Origin: Candidatus Bipolaricaulota bacterium
GTDB lineage: Bacteria > Bipolaricaulota > Bipolaricaulia > UBA7950 > UBA9294
Reading direction: 5' to 3'
Length of the DNA stretch: 59,003 nucleotides
Assembly (NCBI GenBank): GCA_026390345.1
Contig: JAPLGD010000046.1
Span: 1 to 59,003, forward strand
Shown piece by piece: positions 1-9,345 of this stretch. The position numbers were made by a program, and so were the translations under genes. Within the stretch, counting starts at the first letter, position 1. Every line of letters begins with the position of its first letter. The notes beneath the pieces are model-generated. The model was not told where the DNA came from. It saw only the letters and a program-made list of their open reading frames with translations, and did no database searches.

Positions 1-229
1 TCTCTTGATCGCCGGGCTCGCGACGACGGGATGCGTAAACGCGACGGTGTGTGGCGCCGTCCAGGAGGGCTTCGAGACGTGGGTGCTCATTGACGCGCAC
101 TCCGGTGGTGGGAGTCTCGACACGCTGGCCTACTACAACTCAACCTGGCCGGCCGTGGGCGCAACTGGAATTCGCAGCGACGCCGTCGACTTCGCCGCGC
201 TCGGGTGCACGGCGTCAACCACTCCGTGA
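1..229 (+). CDS. Isochorismatase-family cysteine hydrolase, C-terminal fragment cut by the window edge
   Basis: Only about 75 C-terminal residues are present; the frame is open to the left edge, so the true start lies outside. The motif GLATTGCVNATVCGA carries the catalytic Cys of the isochorismatase-like hydrolase fold and is followed by the usual G-F-x-T-W-V-L-I-D-A-H strand. Members hydrolyse amides or esters through an Asp-Lys-Cys triad (nicotinamidase, ureidoacrylate or N-carbamoyl amidases). The substrate cannot be read from this piece. The next gene encodes the same family, so the two look like tandem paralogues. Confidence 0.75.
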   Translation, partial: LLIAGLATTGCVNATVCGAVQEGFETWVLIDAHSGGGSLDTLAYYNSTWPAVGATGIRSDAVDFAALGCTASTTP

Positions 230-311
230 GGCCGCGCAGCCAGCTGTCACAATCCGCCAAGCGGGTTCGACTCTGACGTACGTGGAAGGACCAGACGGCC
301 AAGGAGGCAAC

Positions 312-839
312 ATGGAAGGACACGCAGCGCTTCTTGTTGTCGACGTGCAGACGGAGTACATGATCCCGGAGCCTTTCCTCACCAGCGACGGAGACGATCT
401 CGTCGCGAAGTGCTGCGGGTTGATCGAGCGAGCGCGAGCGGCGGGAGTTCCCGTGGTGTACGTCAGGCATCTCGACGAGGATCCGCCTGCCGACCCGGCG
501 GCCGCGAACATCTGCCCGGAGATCGCGCCGCGACGCGGCGAACCGGTTGTTGAGAAGCGCTTCCCGAGCGCGTTCTTCCGGACGGACCTCGAGCGCATCT
601 TGAAGAAGCTCCGAGTTCGGGCCCTCTACGCGTGCGGCCTCGCAACGTTCGGGTGTCTCAACACGACGGTGATGTGCGCGCTATGCAAAGGGTACGACGT
701 GACCGTCGTTCACGACGCTCATGGGGCCCAAGCGCTCGGCGAGACCTCAGCTGCGCAGGTGATCGCCCAGTTCGAGGCGGCCTGGGCGAAGGCTGGCGCA
801 GTTCTCGAGCGAGCCCGCGCGATCGACTTCCAAAGGTGA
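312..839 (+). CDS. Isochorismatase-family cysteine hydrolase
   Basis: A 175-residue single-domain hydrolase. The triad is visible: Asp in LLVVDVQ near residue 11, Lys in VVEKRFPSAFF, and Cys in GLATFGCLNTT. The start is the ATG at 312 because AAGGAGG lies 5 bases upstream at 301-307. The same frame runs open further upstream without a comparable ribosome site. The protein is probably cytosolic, with no signal peptide or membrane segment. Family members include nicotinamidase, pyrazinamidase and biuret or N-carbamoylsarcosine amidases; no residue pins down the substrate. It follows the upstream paralogue after 82 bases and is probably co-transcribed with it. It ends 20 bases from the convergent gatD stop. 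Confidence 0.85.
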   Translation: MEGHAALLVVDVQTEYMIPEPFLTSDGDDLVAKCCGLIERARAAGVPVVYVRHLDEDPPADPAAANICPEIAPRRGEPVVEKRFPSAFFRTDLERILKKLRVRALYACGLATFGCLNTTVMCALCKGYDVTVVHDAHGAQALGETSAAQVIAQFEAAWAKAGAVLERARAIDFQR

Positions 840-859
840 CGGCACCGCGGGCCCCGCGG

Positions 860-2245
860 CTACTTGTGCACCTTGCGGAGGAACTCCTGAATCTCGGGCA
901 TGCCTCCCTGGAAGATGAGGTAGCCGTCGTGCGGCTCCCGCTCCGTGATCTCCCCGGCGATGGACGTCAGCATGATGTCGCGCACCCGGTCGAGGTCGTT
1001 CGTCTGTCCGAGCGCCCAGGCGAGCTTGATGTACGCCACTTCGGGGAGCATGTTCTCGGCCGGGATGATCCCCTTCGCCATGAGGTCGCGCCCGGTGTCG
1101 TAGACGAACATGTGCACGTAGCCCCATAGCGTCTGCACCGTCATGTAGATTGCGACGCCGGCCGCCGTCGCGCGCTCGATGGCGGGATAGACCGGCTTGT
1201 TGATGTGCCCTAGGCCTGTCCCGGCGATGACGATTCCCTTGTACCCGTGCTCGACAAGGGAATCGATGATGTCGGGGTGCATGTTCGGGTAGTAGTACGT
1301 GAGCGTCACCCGCTCCTCGAAGTACGGGAGGATGTCGACGTGGCGATCGTCGCGCCGACGGGCGTAGTCCTGGCGCAGCGGGGTGACCCCGTTGCGGGTG
1401 ACCGTCGCAAGCGGGATGTCTCCGATCGTGCGGAACGTCGACCGGTACGAGGAGTGCATCTTCCGCACGCGCGTCGCGCGGTGCAGCAGTCCGTACTCGT
1501 CGGATGTGGGCCCGAACATGCAGACCATGACCTCGGCGATGTCGGAGGTGGCCGCTGCAGTCGTCGAGTGAATCAGGTTTCTCGCCGCGTCGGAGGACGG
1601 GCGATCGGACGACCGCTGCGATCCGACCATGACGATCGGCACCGGCGGGTGTTGCACCATGAAGGCCAACGCGCTCGCGGTATGGTGCATCGTGTCGGTT
1701 CCATGGCCGATGACGATGCCGTCGATCCCGTTCTCGATCTCACGCCCGATGGCCTTGGCAAGCGCGATGTACTGCGTCGGCCCCATGTTCTCGGAGAACA
1801 CCGCAAACAGCTTCTCCGTCGAGAGATTGCAGATGTCGGCGAGCTCCGGCACGGCGCCGTAGAGCTCGCCGGGGGAGAACGCCGGGATCACCGCGCCGGT
1901 CCGGTAGTCGAGGCGGGAGGCGATGGTGCCGCCGGTCCCGAGGAGCTTCACGTTCGGCTTGTCGGGCGAGGTCGGGAACTCCTTTTCGGGGATCTTGTAG
2001 TGGGCCTCGCGTCGGCCGAGCTCCTTGACGCTCCGCAACGTTCGAACGTCAATGCCGACGTTATAGCCCGTAGGCAGCTTGAGGACGAGGTGCCGCGAGT
2101 CGTCGAACTCGGAGCGCGGCAGGACGATGCCGCGGAAGTGGCCGCGCGTGGAATCGATGTCCACGTCGCTCCACACGCCGACCCCGAAGCGGACGAGCGC
2201 GTCGAGGGCCTCGCCCTTGTACCCCTTGTGGGCTTCGTCGCTCAT
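860..2245 (-). CDS. gatD: Glu-tRNA(Gln) amidotransferase subunit D (archaeal type)
   Basis: A 461-residue asparaginase-like subunit that releases ammonia from an amide donor for transamidation of Glu-tRNA(Gln). An N-terminal domain of about 90 residues precedes the asparaginase fold. Catalytic motifs are LGTGGTIAS (first Thr, near residue 100), GHGTDTMHHT (Thr-Asp, near 180) and RVRKMHSSYR (Lys, near 255). That RKMHxS context is typical of GatD rather than of plain L-asparaginase I, and the length fits GatD (about 430-460). I chose the ATG at 2245 because it forms an ATGA overlap with the gatE stop; the open frame continues to 2299 without support. gatE lies directly upstream, so the subunits are translationally coupled. 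Bacteria normally use GatCAB, which makes this pair unusual. Confidence 0.92.
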   Translation of the reverse strand: MSDEAHKGYKGEALDALVRFGVGVWSDVDIDSTRGHFRGIVLPRSEFDDSRHLVLKLPTGYNVGIDVRTLRSVKELGRREAHYKIPEKEFPTSPDKPNVKLLGTGGTIASRLDYRTGAVIPAFSPGELYGAVPELADICNLSTEKLFAVFSENMGPTQYIALAKAIGREIENGIDGIVIGHGTDTMHHTASALAFMVQHPPVPIVMVGSQRSSDRPSSDAARNLIHSTTAAATSDIAEVMVCMFGPTSDEYGLLHRATRVRKMHSSYRSTFRTIGDIPLATVTRNGVTPLRQDYARRRDDRHVDILPYFEERVTLTYYYPNMHPDIIDSLVEHGYKGIVIAGTGLGHINKPVYPAIERATAAGVAIYMTVQTLWGYVHMFVYDTGRDLMAKGIIPAENMLPEVAYIKLAWALGQTNDLDRVRDIMLTSIAGEITEREPHDGYLIFQGGMPEIQEFLRKVHK

Positions 2246-4176
2246 CGCGTCGCCTCCTCGACCCACGCCGCGACCTGGGCGAGCGGGACGTTGCCCCACG
2301 CCATCGCCCGAACGTGCCCCATGATCGCGCGGTGGCGCGCTTCGGGCCTCCGCACATCGGAGCGCTTGACCTCGCGTCGGATCTCGGCCTTCACGTCCTT
2401 CTCCGCCGCCCGGCGATACTCCGCACGGGTCAGAAGCTCGTCAAACGAAGACGCCGGCTCCCGAAGGGCAAGCGGTGCCAGGACGGGAAGGACGTCGGAC
2501 GTCAGCGCTCTCTCCCGCGCCGCGTCAACCGCCCATCGGACACGCGCCGGATCGATCTCGCGGTCTCCCATGGCGTGCCGCACGTCGTGCCCGAGCAGGG
2601 TCGTTGCTGCGATCGGCTCCATGCCGCTCGCGACCAGCTCCTCGGCCAGCGGGCAGAGGTTCCGCCGCAACAGGTAGGCGTGCGTGTCCTCGGGAGCGCC
2701 CCACGCTCGCAGGAGGGCTTGCCGGGCTTCCACAGACTGCGGCAGCCGCGCCCGCGTCCCCTCGATGGCGTCCTCCTCGATCGGGATCGGCGACGAGTCG
2801 GTGTCCGGGTACATGCGATCCGGCCCTGGCAGAACGCGTTCGAAGATCGTTGTCCCGTTCGGAAGTCCCTTGCGCGTCTCGTTCGGCACCCCGGCAAAGG
2901 CGAGGCGCCCGCGCTCGATGACGGTCTCGATCGCGGTCGGAAGATCCGCGGCGGGGCCCCACACGAGGAGGACCGCGTCCTTCTCTGTCGCACCGACGCG
3001 CTTTCCGAGCTTCTGCCACGTCGCCCGCGGCAGCGGCGAAGTTCCGTCGTCGGAGTGCGCCATGTTCGGTTTCTCGATGCACGCGATGACCTTCAGCCGA
3101 TCCGAGAACTCGTCAGCGAACGAGCATCCCGGGTTCGTCGGGAAGGCAAGAAGGCCGGAGAATCCCGGCAGGCAGATGACCGCGGCGCTCGACTCCCCAG
3201 CCGCAGTTGGAGCCACGGCGGCCAGGTCCGCGCCGGACAGTGGAGCGTGCTTGGGGGCCCACGTCTTCGGGTCGCCCTCGCGCCGTTCAAGCTCGTCGCG
3301 CACGAGGAGGAGGGCCTTCTGCCGGAAGGCCTCATTGTGGGTCAGCTCGGGAATCCAGCGGATGTGCTGCACGCCCTTGATCTCGACGCGCGTGCCGCCT
3401 TCGATGCTGACGTTCACATCCTCCCGGGCGGCGCCGATGCCGACGTTCACGTGCCCCGTACTCCGCGTGAGGTAGCGAATGTAGTTCGCACCCTCGGCGG
3501 CCTCATCCGGCGTCAGCAACTCGGGTTCGGTGACGGTCTCAATCAGAGGCATCCCAAGGCGGTCAGTCGTGTAGATCCGTTCATGCCCGACGTCACTCAC
3601 CTCGCGGCACGAGTCCTCTTCGACGGAAAGCTGGCGGACGCCCACCCGCTTCCCCGCTACGGGGATGCGGCCGTCGATGCCGATGATCGCCGTACGCTGG
3701 AACCCGGTGGGGATGCTGCCGTCCAAGTACTGTTTCCGCGTGATGTGGAGCTCGCCCACGAGGCTCGTCTCGAGCAGCAACGCAACCTCGATCGCAATTC
3801 CGAGCGCCTCTCGGTTCACGGCGAATGGGGGCGTATCGTCGATGTCGTACGTGCAAGCCGTCTCGCCCTTGATTCGGTAGATGATGTTCTTCTTCGTCTT
3901 GTATTCCATCAGCGCCGTCCCGTCGTACTCGCCGAACTCGCTCAGCGTGGGACGCATGTGGCGGACGAGCTGCGCGTCGTAGTCGGCGCCGTCCTGGTAG
4001 ATACCAGCGGGACAGCGACAGAAGAGCTTCTTCTTCGTTCGGAGCTGCTGATGGACCTCGAGCCCGCAACGGAAGCCGAGTCCTCGGTAGGTATCCGCGG
4101 TGGCGTCACGGCGAGTTACATAGCCAAGTGGATTGTGGCTGTCGAGGTTTCCAGAGTTCGCGTCGGCCTTCTTCAT
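2242..4176 (-). CDS. gatE: Glu-tRNA(Gln) amidotransferase subunit E (archaeal type)
   Basis: A 644-residue GatB-related subunit that phosphorylates and amidates Glu-tRNA(Gln). The N-terminal cradle domain carries GFRCGLEVHQQLRTKKKLFC (residues about 34-53). The GatE-specific insertion related to bacterial AspRS is present, with the signature FAGVPNETRKGLPNGTTIFE and the RMYPDTDS stretch near residue 430. A helical/YqeY-like tail follows. The insertion separates GatE from bacterial GatB, which is about 480 residues long. The stop overlaps the gatD start. The ATG at 4176 has no clear Shine-Dalgarno sequence. A weak reverse promoter (TTGCGC, 17-base spacer, TATCGT) may lie near 4235-4263. Confidence 0.92.
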   Translation of the reverse strand: MKKADANSGNLDSHNPLGYVTRRDATADTYRGLGFRCGLEVHQQLRTKKKLFCRCPAGIYQDGADYDAQLVRHMRPTLSEFGEYDGTALMEYKTKKNIIYRIKGETACTYDIDDTPPFAVNREALGIAIEVALLLETSLVGELHITRKQYLDGSIPTGFQRTAIIGIDGRIPVAGKRVGVRQLSVEEDSCREVSDVGHERIYTTDRLGMPLIETVTEPELLTPDEAAEGANYIRYLTRSTGHVNVGIGAAREDVNVSIEGGTRVEIKGVQHIRWIPELTHNEAFRQKALLLVRDELERREGDPKTWAPKHAPLSGADLAAVAPTAAGESSAAVICLPGFSGLLAFPTNPGCSFADEFSDRLKVIACIEKPNMAHSDDGTSPLPRATWQKLGKRVGATEKDAVLLVWGPAADLPTAIETVIERGRLAFAGVPNETRKGLPNGTTIFERVLPGPDRMYPDTDSSPIPIEEDAIEGTRARLPQSVEARQALLRAWGAPEDTHAYLLRRNLCPLAEELVASGMEPIAATTLLGHDVRHAMGDREIDPARVRWAVDAARERALTSDVLPVLAPLALREPASSFDELLTRAEYRRAAEKDVKAEIRREVKRSDVRRPEARHRAIMGHVRAMAWGNVPLAQVAAWVEEATR

Positions 4177-4270
4177 AGCAGTGGGCGCAGGACGGACGCG
4201 AGAATCGCTCGGCCGATCGCGCTTATCGGGTAGACGATAGATCTCCAGAGCGGCCGGCGCAAGGCCGTCC

Positions 4271-4298
4271 TTGCATATCCACGATGATCTGCTATACT
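4271..4298 (+). promoter_or_regulatory. Sigma70-type promoter upstream of the GNAT/ABC-exporter operon
   Basis: TTGCAT at 4271-4276 and TATACT at 4293-4298 are separated by 16 bases. Transcription would start near 4305. That gives a leader of about 315 bases before the acetyltransferase start at 4619, much longer than other leaders in this window. The position suggests it drives the forward operon, or a small RNA or leader peptide within the gap. Confidence 0.6.
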
Positions 4299-4322
4299 GC
4301 GGGCCACTTACGGATGAACGAA

Positions 4323-4447
4323 CCGCCGTTCGCGGCGGATGGCGAATCGTACGTGCCCTGGCAAGGCGCGCCTATCAAAGGAGGAGGCGGTTCATGGCAC
4401 TAGGTCAACATAGAACTCATCCGGGAACCTCCTCGGATGGGGCGCGC
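4323..4447 (+). promoter_or_regulatory. Structured leader with hairpins and a sequestered ribosome-binding site
   Basis: Three pairings are visible. A 6-bp stem CCGCCG/CGGCGG closes a TTCG loop at 4323-4338. An outer 7-bp stem pairs GCGCGCC (4366-4372) with GGCGCGC (4441-4447). Inside it GAGGAGG (4381-4387), which is also the Shine-Dalgarno sequence of a 25-codon frame at 4394, pairs with CCTCCTC (4428-4434). The fold would hide the ribosome site. This resembles a cis-regulatory leader or a small RNA; no known riboswitch family was recognised. Confidence 0.45.
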
Positions 4448-4471
4448 GAGGGTGGATTCGCGACTCGGTAG
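4394..4471 (+). CDS. Possible 25-residue leader peptide
   Basis: The ATG at 4394 sits 6 bases after the purine-rich AAAGGAGGAGG tract and opens 25 codons (MALGQHRTHPGTSSDGAREG...) before a TAG. There are no runs of a single amino acid to suggest classical attenuation. It lies inside the structured leader and downstream of the promoter at 4271, which is the main reason to list it. It may be spurious. Confidence 0.3.
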   Translation: MALGQHRTHPGTSSDGAREGGFATR

Positions 4472-4618
4472 TCCGTAGCACTTCAGTCTTTCGCTTTCCC
4501 TCTCGACATCGTAGCGTCGCCGTTTGCGGCGCTCTCCTTTTCCCCATCCAGCATTCGGGGTCCCGGCCAAGAGCGTTGGGCCAGAGGAACACCGTTTGCA
4601 CCGCTCCAAGGAGCCAAC

Positions 4619-5632
4619 ATGCTGGACTACCTGCCTCACGGATACCGCCCGCGTCCCGCGAGAGCGGACGACGCGGAGGAACTCGTTGCGATGTTCAACG
4701 CCTGCTCGCGTGCCGTCGTCGGAGTCGACGAGCACGACGTTGCCGACCTCCTGGTCGAGTGGCGATCTCCCGGATTCAGCCTGGAGTCGGACGCGATCGT
4801 CGTGGAAGCCCAGAACGGATCCCTCGCCGGCTACGCCGAAGTCTGGGACACCGACGAGCCCCACGTGCGAATCTTCTCCTGGGGGCGCGTGGCTCCCAAC
4901 CACCGCGGCCTCTGCATCGGCACGTGGCTCGCCGCGTGGGAAGAGGAGCGCGCCCGGAAGGCCATCGACCGGGCTCCCGCGGATGCTCGCGTGAGTCTGC
5001 GCCAGTTTGTGTACAAGCAGGATTCTGAGGCAAACGCCCTGCTTGAGCGTCACGGATTCGCCCTCGTGCGGCTCTTCTTTCGCATGGAGGCCCCGCTCGA
5101 CATCGTCGTGCCGGAGCCGACATGGCCCGAAGGCGTCGTCGTCCGAACCTTCAACCCGGACGAGGACCTCGAGCCGATGGTCCGCGCCATCCGCGAGACG
5201 TTTCGCGACCACTGGGGGTACGTCGAGTCCTCGTTTGAGGAGGACGTCGAGGGCCTGAGACACTGGATCACGGAGGACAAGGAGTTCGATCCCGCTCTCT
5301 GGTTCCTCGTCTCCGCCAGCGGGCAGATTGTGGGCGTGACGCTGTGCTCAGCGAAAGTGCCCGGGGATCCGAACCTCGGATACGTGAACACGGTCGGCGT
5401 CGTGCGGCCATGGCGCCGGCGTGGTGTCGCCCTGGCCCTCCTCCGCCATGCCTTCGCAGAGTTCCAGAAGCGCGGGAAGGAACGTGTCGCCCTCGGCGTG
5501 GATTCGAGCAGCTTGACCGGAGCTCTGCGGCTCTACGAGGCCGCGGGGATGCACCCCGTTCGCGAGTCCCACATGTACGAGAAGGAACTGCGGCCCGGAC
5601 GGGACCTCACCACACAGAACCTGGAGGAGTAG
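4619..5632 (+). CDS. Tandem-domain GNAT-family N-acetyltransferase
   Basis: A 337-residue protein with two GNAT folds. The N-terminal one (about 1-160) has VAPNHRGLCIGTWL in place of the acetyl-CoA loop. The C-terminal one (about 170-325) has the complete motif VRPWRRRGVALALL and the late YEAAGM strand. This layout resembles mycothiol-synthase-like and other tandem GNATs, but the substrate is not deducible. The start is the ATG at 4619, with AAGGAG 5 bases upstream. The downstream ABC gene begins 3 bases after the stop, so it is the first gene of the exporter operon. Acetylation of a small molecule linked to the exporter is possible. Confidence 0.8.
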   Translation: MLDYLPHGYRPRPARADDAEELVAMFNACSRAVVGVDEHDVADLLVEWRSPGFSLESDAIVVEAQNGSLAGYAEVWDTDEPHVRIFSWGRVAPNHRGLCIGTWLAAWEEERARKAIDRAPADARVSLRQFVYKQDSEANALLERHGFALVRLFFRMEAPLDIVVPEPTWPEGVVVRTFNPDEDLEPMVRAIRETFRDHWGYVESSFEEDVEGLRHWITEDKEFDPALWFLVSASGQIVGVTLCSAKVPGDPNLGYVNTVGVVRPWRRRGVALALLRHAFAEFQKRGKERVALGVDSSSLTGALRLYEAAGMHPVRESHMYEKELRPGRDLTTQNLEE

Positions 5633-5634
5633 GC

Positions 5635-7416
5635 GTGCGACTTCCTTGGCGTGAGTACTTCGGATTCCTGGTGCGGTACCTTCGCCCTCAGGCACGTTGG
5701 GTTGCGCTGCTCGCTGCTCTGGTGCTCGTCACCATCGGCCTGCGCCTCGCCAACCCCCAGATCCTTCGGCAGTTCATCGACGTCGCCACGTCCGGCGGCC
5801 CGCGATCGGAGCTGATCCGGGGAGCGCTCCTCTTCTTCGGAATCGCCGTCCTCGCCCAGCTTCTGTCCGTCGCTGCGACCTACGTCGGAGAAACGGTGGC
5901 TTGGACGGCAACCAACGCACTGCGCCTCGACCTCCTGCGACACGCCCTTCATCTCGATCCGACCTTCCACAAGGACCACTCGCCCGGGCAGCTCATCGAG
6001 CGGATCGACGGAGACGTCGCGACGTTGTCGAACTTCCTTTCGCGGTTCACGATCGACGTGGTCGGGAACGCGATCCTCATTGCCGGCATCGTAGCGCTTC
6101 TGTTCCGCGAGGATTGGCGGATCGGGCTTCCGATCCTGGCATTCGTGGTTCTGACCGTGTGGATTCTCGGGCGGATTCGGAAGGTAGCCGTCCCGCACTG
6201 GACCGCGTACCGAAAGCAGATGGCCGAGTTCTTCGGCTTCGTCGGCGAGCGGCTTAGCGGGACGGAGGACGTCCGGGCGAACGGCGGCGTCCCCTACGTG
6301 ATGCGCCGTTTCTTCGACCTGGTCCGGAAGCTGTACCCGGTTCGCCTTCGTTCCGGTATTGCGGGGTACGGCATGTGGATGGCGAACGTTGCCCTGTTCA
6401 CCTTTGGCCAGGCGATCGCCTTCGGCGTCGGGGCGACCCTGTGGAGGGCCTCGATCATCACGCTCGGCACCGTGTACCTCGTCTTCTACTACACCGACCT
6501 CCTCCACGGCCCGATCTCCGCCATGCGTGAGCAGATCACCGACCTCCAACGCGCAGAGGCGGGCCTTCGCAGGATCCGGGCGATGCTGGGGACGCCGTCC
6601 AAGCTGCAGGACGACGGCCGCGAACTGCTGCCATCGGGGGCTCTCCCGGTGGTCCTCGACCGGGTTACGTTCGCCTACGAGCCGTCGCAGACCCAGGACG
6701 GCCCACCGGCCGGCGGTGACCCCGTCGTTGCCTTGCGGGACGTCACACTCGACGTGCCGGCGGGCACGACGCTGGGGCTTCTCGGCCGTACGGGAAGCGG
6801 GAAGTCGACGCTGGCCCGGCTCGTCGCGCGGCTCTACGACTGCCAGGAGGGCACCGTCAAGGTCGGGGAGTGCAACGTGCGAGACGTCGGGCTCGACCAC
6901 CTGCGAAGCCGCGTCCGCCTCGTCTCCCAGGAGGTTCAGGTCTTCCGCGCCTCGGTCCGAGAGAACGTGAGGCTATTCGACCCCTCGATCTCCGACGAGG
7001 CGATCCTCGCGGCGCTCGGCGAGCTGGGCCTGCGCGAGTGGGTTCTTGCCCTACCCTCCGGGTTGGATGCTGTCGTCGGCACCGGAGAGGCCGGCCTCTC
7101 CGCCGGACAGGGGCAGCTCCTCGCCCTGGCCCGGACGTTCCTTGCCGATCCTGCGGTCATCATCCTCGACGAGGCGTCCTCGCGCCTGGATCCCGCTACG
7201 GAGGCCCTCTTGGAGCACGCCGTGGACCGCCTGTTGGCCGGTCGCACCGCCATCGTGATTGCCCACCGGTTGTCGACCGTTCGGCGCGCCGATTCGGTTG
7301 CCATCCTCGAGGCGGGAGAGGTTCTCGAGCGCGGCAAGCGGGAAGTCTTGGCCGGCGATCCGACATCTCACCTGTCTCGCCTCCTGCGGACGGGGATGGA
7401 GGAGGTGCTGGTATGA
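5635..7416 (+). CDS. ABC exporter half-transporter (catalytic Glu intact, LSAGQ signature)
   Basis: A 593-residue type IV ABC exporter half: a six-helix transmembrane domain (about 1-320), then the nucleotide-binding domain. Motifs are Walker [10 protein letters not shown] (about 383), Q-loop VSQEVQVF, signature LSAGQGQLL (about 487), Walker [13 protein letters not shown] with catalytic Glu (about 507), and H-loop AHRLST (about 542). The signature has Ala for the usual first Gly. The start is the GTG at 5635, 5 bases after GGAGGAG; the frame is open further upstream inside the GNAT gene. Its TGA overlaps the next start as ATGA. It probably forms a heterodimer with the next protein in the inner membrane. 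Confidence 0.9.
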   Translation: MRLPWREYFGFLVRYLRPQARWVALLAALVLVTIGLRLANPQILRQFIDVATSGGPRSELIRGALLFFGIAVLAQLLSVAATYVGETVAWTATNALRLDLLRHALHLDPTFHKDHSPGQLIERIDGDVATLSNFLSRFTIDVVGNAILIAGIVALLFREDWRIGLPILAFVVLTVWILGRIRKVAVPHWTAYRKQMAEFFGFVGERLSGTEDVRANGGVPYVMRRFFDLVRKLYPVRLRSGIAGYGMWMANVALFTFGQAIAFGVGATLWRASIITLGTVYLVFYYTDLLHGPISAMREQITDLQRAEAGLRRIRAMLGTPSKLQDDGRELLPSGALPVVLDRVTFAYEPSQTQDGPPAGGDPVVALRDVTLDVPAGTTLGLLGRTGSGKSTLARLVARLYDCQEGTVKVGECNVRDVGLDHLRSRVRLVSQEVQVFRASVRENVRLFDPSISDEAILAALGELGLREWVLALPSGLDAVVGTGEAGLSAGQGQLLALARTFLADPAVIILDEASSRLDPATEALLEHAVDRLLAGRTAIVIAHRLSTVRRADSVAILEAGEVLERGKREVLAGDPTSHLSRLLRTGMEEVLV

Positions 7417-9200
7417 CGGCCATTCGCGCTTTCCTGAAACTGATTCGCTTCCGTCCCGGGTTGTACGCGGCCGACGCTGCGGCGTGGATTGTGATCGTTC
7501 TCACCGAGCTCGGCGCGGGGTACTTGGCGAAGGTGTTCTTCGATTCGATCACCGGCCAGGCCGCCGCAGGAGTCACGCTCTGGACCGTCGTCGCCCTCGT
7601 GGTCGCCATGGGTCTCGTCCGCGTGGTTGCGATCCTCGTCGGCGCTCTGATCGACATCCGCCACCGCTTCTCGATCCAGGTCCTGTTGCGGAGGAACCTC
7701 CTCGCCTCGATCCTGGCGAAGCCGGGGGCGCGGGCCCTACCCGGGGCGGTCGGAGAGGCACTCAACACCATCCGCGACGACTCCGAAGCGATCGAGGACC
7801 TCCTGAGCTGGCTGATCGACCAGATCTCATTTGCCGTCTACGGAGCCCTGGCGCTCGGGATCCTGTTTGCCATCGACGCGAAGATCACGCTGATCGTCGT
7901 TCTGCCCCTCCTCCTGGTCATCGTCGGCGCCCGTTGGGTCTCGAGGCGGGTTCGCCGGTTCCGGGAAGCCAGCCGACGCGCGACGGAGCGCGTCACGGGT
8001 GCCATCGGCGAGGCGATGGACGGGGTTCAAGCCATTCAGCTCGCCGGAGCCCAGGACCACGTCGTCGCGTACATCGAGGGGCTCAACCGCGAGCGGCTGC
8101 GGGCCACCGTGCGAGATCGTCTCCTGTCCCAGTCATTCCACTCGTTCTTCTGGAACGCTGCGACGCTGACCACGGGGCTCATCCTCCTGGCCGCGGCCGA
8201 CGGCCTGCGCAGCGGGACATTCACCGTCGGTGACTTCGCACTGTTCGTGACCTACGTAGGCGTCGTGACGGAGTTCATGGCTGCGTTCGGCGACTTCCTC
8301 ATCCACTTTCAACAAGCCAGGGTCTCGCTCGAGCGAATGGCCAGCTTGATCGGCGGGACCCGCGACGACGTCGTGGAGGGCCATCCAATCTACTTCTCCG
8401 GCCCCCTCCCGGAGGTCCCCGCCGAGCCGGCGCGAGGCGCTCCGCTCGAGCGCCTCACCGTGGATCGGCTCTGCGTCGATTGGTCGCGCGGCGAACAGGA
8501 CGTCGGCTTCTCGGTGCGTGACGTCTCCTTCTCGATCGAACGCGGCGAGTTCGTCGTCATTGCCGGTCGCGTCGGCTCGGGGAAGACTACGCTCCTGCGC
8601 GGGATCCTCGGACTCGTTCCTGCGGCGTCGGGTGGCGTCCTGTGGAACGGCCTTGCCGTGACCGATCCGTCCGCGTTCTTCGTTCCGCCTCGTTCTGCAT
8701 ACACTCCCCAGGTTCCTCAGCTGTTCAGCGACTCGCTACGCGACAACGTGCTGATGGGACGAGCGGCAACCGAGGCCGACCTCGACTCCGCTCTCCGGCT
8801 CGCGGTTCTCGAGGAAGACGTCGCGACGCTCGCCAACGGGCTCGACACCGTCGTCGGAGCGCGCGGCGTGAAGCTATCAGGAGGCCAGCGGCAACGGGCC
8901 GCGGCGGCTCGGATGTTCGTCCGCGACCCGGACCTCCTCGTATTCGATGACCTGTCGAGTGCGCTCGACGTCGAGACAGAGAAGACGCTCTGGGAACGCA
9001 CACTCGGTCGCAAGGACCGAACCTACCTCGTCGTTTCGCACCGCCGCCCGGCGCTCCGCCGCGCCGATCGCATCGTGCTCCTCAAGGACGGGCGCGTCGA
9101 GGCGGTCGGACCGCTTGACGAGCTGCTCGCGTCCTGCGAGGAGATGCGCCTCCTTTGGCAGGAGGCAACGGGTTCCCCATTGGACGGAAACGGTTCGTGA
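7413..9200 (+). CDS. ABC exporter half-transporter (degenerate Walker B, canonical LSGGQ)
   Basis: A 595-residue partner of the preceding half. The transmembrane domain spans about 1-320. The nucleotide-binding domain has Walker [10 protein letters not shown] (about 384), signature LSGGQRQR (about 487), Walker [13 protein letters not shown] (about 507) and H-loop VVSHRR (about 539). The residue after the Walker B Asp, normally the catalytic Glu, is Asp. A site built from this Walker B and the partner's LSAGQ would be degenerate; the reciprocal site would be canonical, as in TM287/288-type heterodimers. The ATG at 7413 overlaps the upstream stop. The substrate is unknown (drug, lipid or peptide). 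Confidence 0.9.
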   Translation: MTAIRAFLKLIRFRPGLYAADAAAWIVIVLTELGAGYLAKVFFDSITGQAAAGVTLWTVVALVVAMGLVRVVAILVGALIDIRHRFSIQVLLRRNLLASILAKPGARALPGAVGEALNTIRDDSEAIEDLLSWLIDQISFAVYGALALGILFAIDAKITLIVVLPLLLVIVGARWVSRRVRRFREASRRATERVTGAIGEAMDGVQAIQLAGAQDHVVAYIEGLNRERLRATVRDRLLSQSFHSFFWNAATLTTGLILLAAADGLRSGTFTVGDFALFVTYVGVVTEFMAAFGDFLIHFQQARVSLERMASLIGGTRDDVVEGHPIYFSGPLPEVPAEPARGAPLERLTVDRLCVDWSRGEQDVGFSVRDVSFSIERGEFVVIAGRVGSGKTTLLRGILGLVPAASGGVLWNGLAVTDPSAFFVPPRSAYTPQVPQLFSDSLRDNVLMGRAATEADLDSALRLAVLEEDVATLANGLDTVVGARGVKLSGGQRQRAAAARMFVRDPDLLVFDDLSSALDVETEKTLWERTLGRKDRTYLVVSHRRPALRRADRIVLLKDGRVEAVGPLDELLASCEEMRLLWQEATGSPLDGNGS

Positions 9201-9263
9201 CATACGCGCCCTCGACGGGGTCACCATCCCGCGCTGTGTGATGTACGTTACGCTAGATAGGTA

Positions 9264-9292
9264 TTGACTTTGCGCGATTCGGAGTGTAGCCT
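9264..9292 (+). promoter_or_regulatory. Sigma70-type promoter of the Cys-rich protein gene
   Basis: TTGACT at 9264-9269 and TAGCCT at 9287-9292 are spaced by 17 bases, about 54 bases before the GTG at 9346. The -35 box matches consensus in 5 of 6 positions; the -10 box is weaker. Confidence 0.5.
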
Positions 9293-9345
9293 CGTAGAGC
9301 CGGCGAAGAAGGTCTAGGGGGAAGGACTGCGACTGGGAGGTGCAC

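Larger units (their letters stand above)
4177..4618. other. Divergent intergenic region between gatE and the GNAT/ABC operon
   Basis: This 442-base gap holds the likely gatE promoter on the reverse strand (weak), a good forward promoter at 4271-4298, several strong inverted repeats and a possible 25-codon reading frame, each described separately. No conserved protein is recognisable. The second half (about 4475-4600) shows pyrimidine-rich tracts and no clear structure. Confidence 0.6.

Noticed and set aside
5533..6900. Long reverse-strand frame (about 455 codons) opposite the first ABC exporter gene
   Set aside because: It has no motif, an Arg/Glu/Asp-biased composition, and is fully covered by a well-supported ABC gene.
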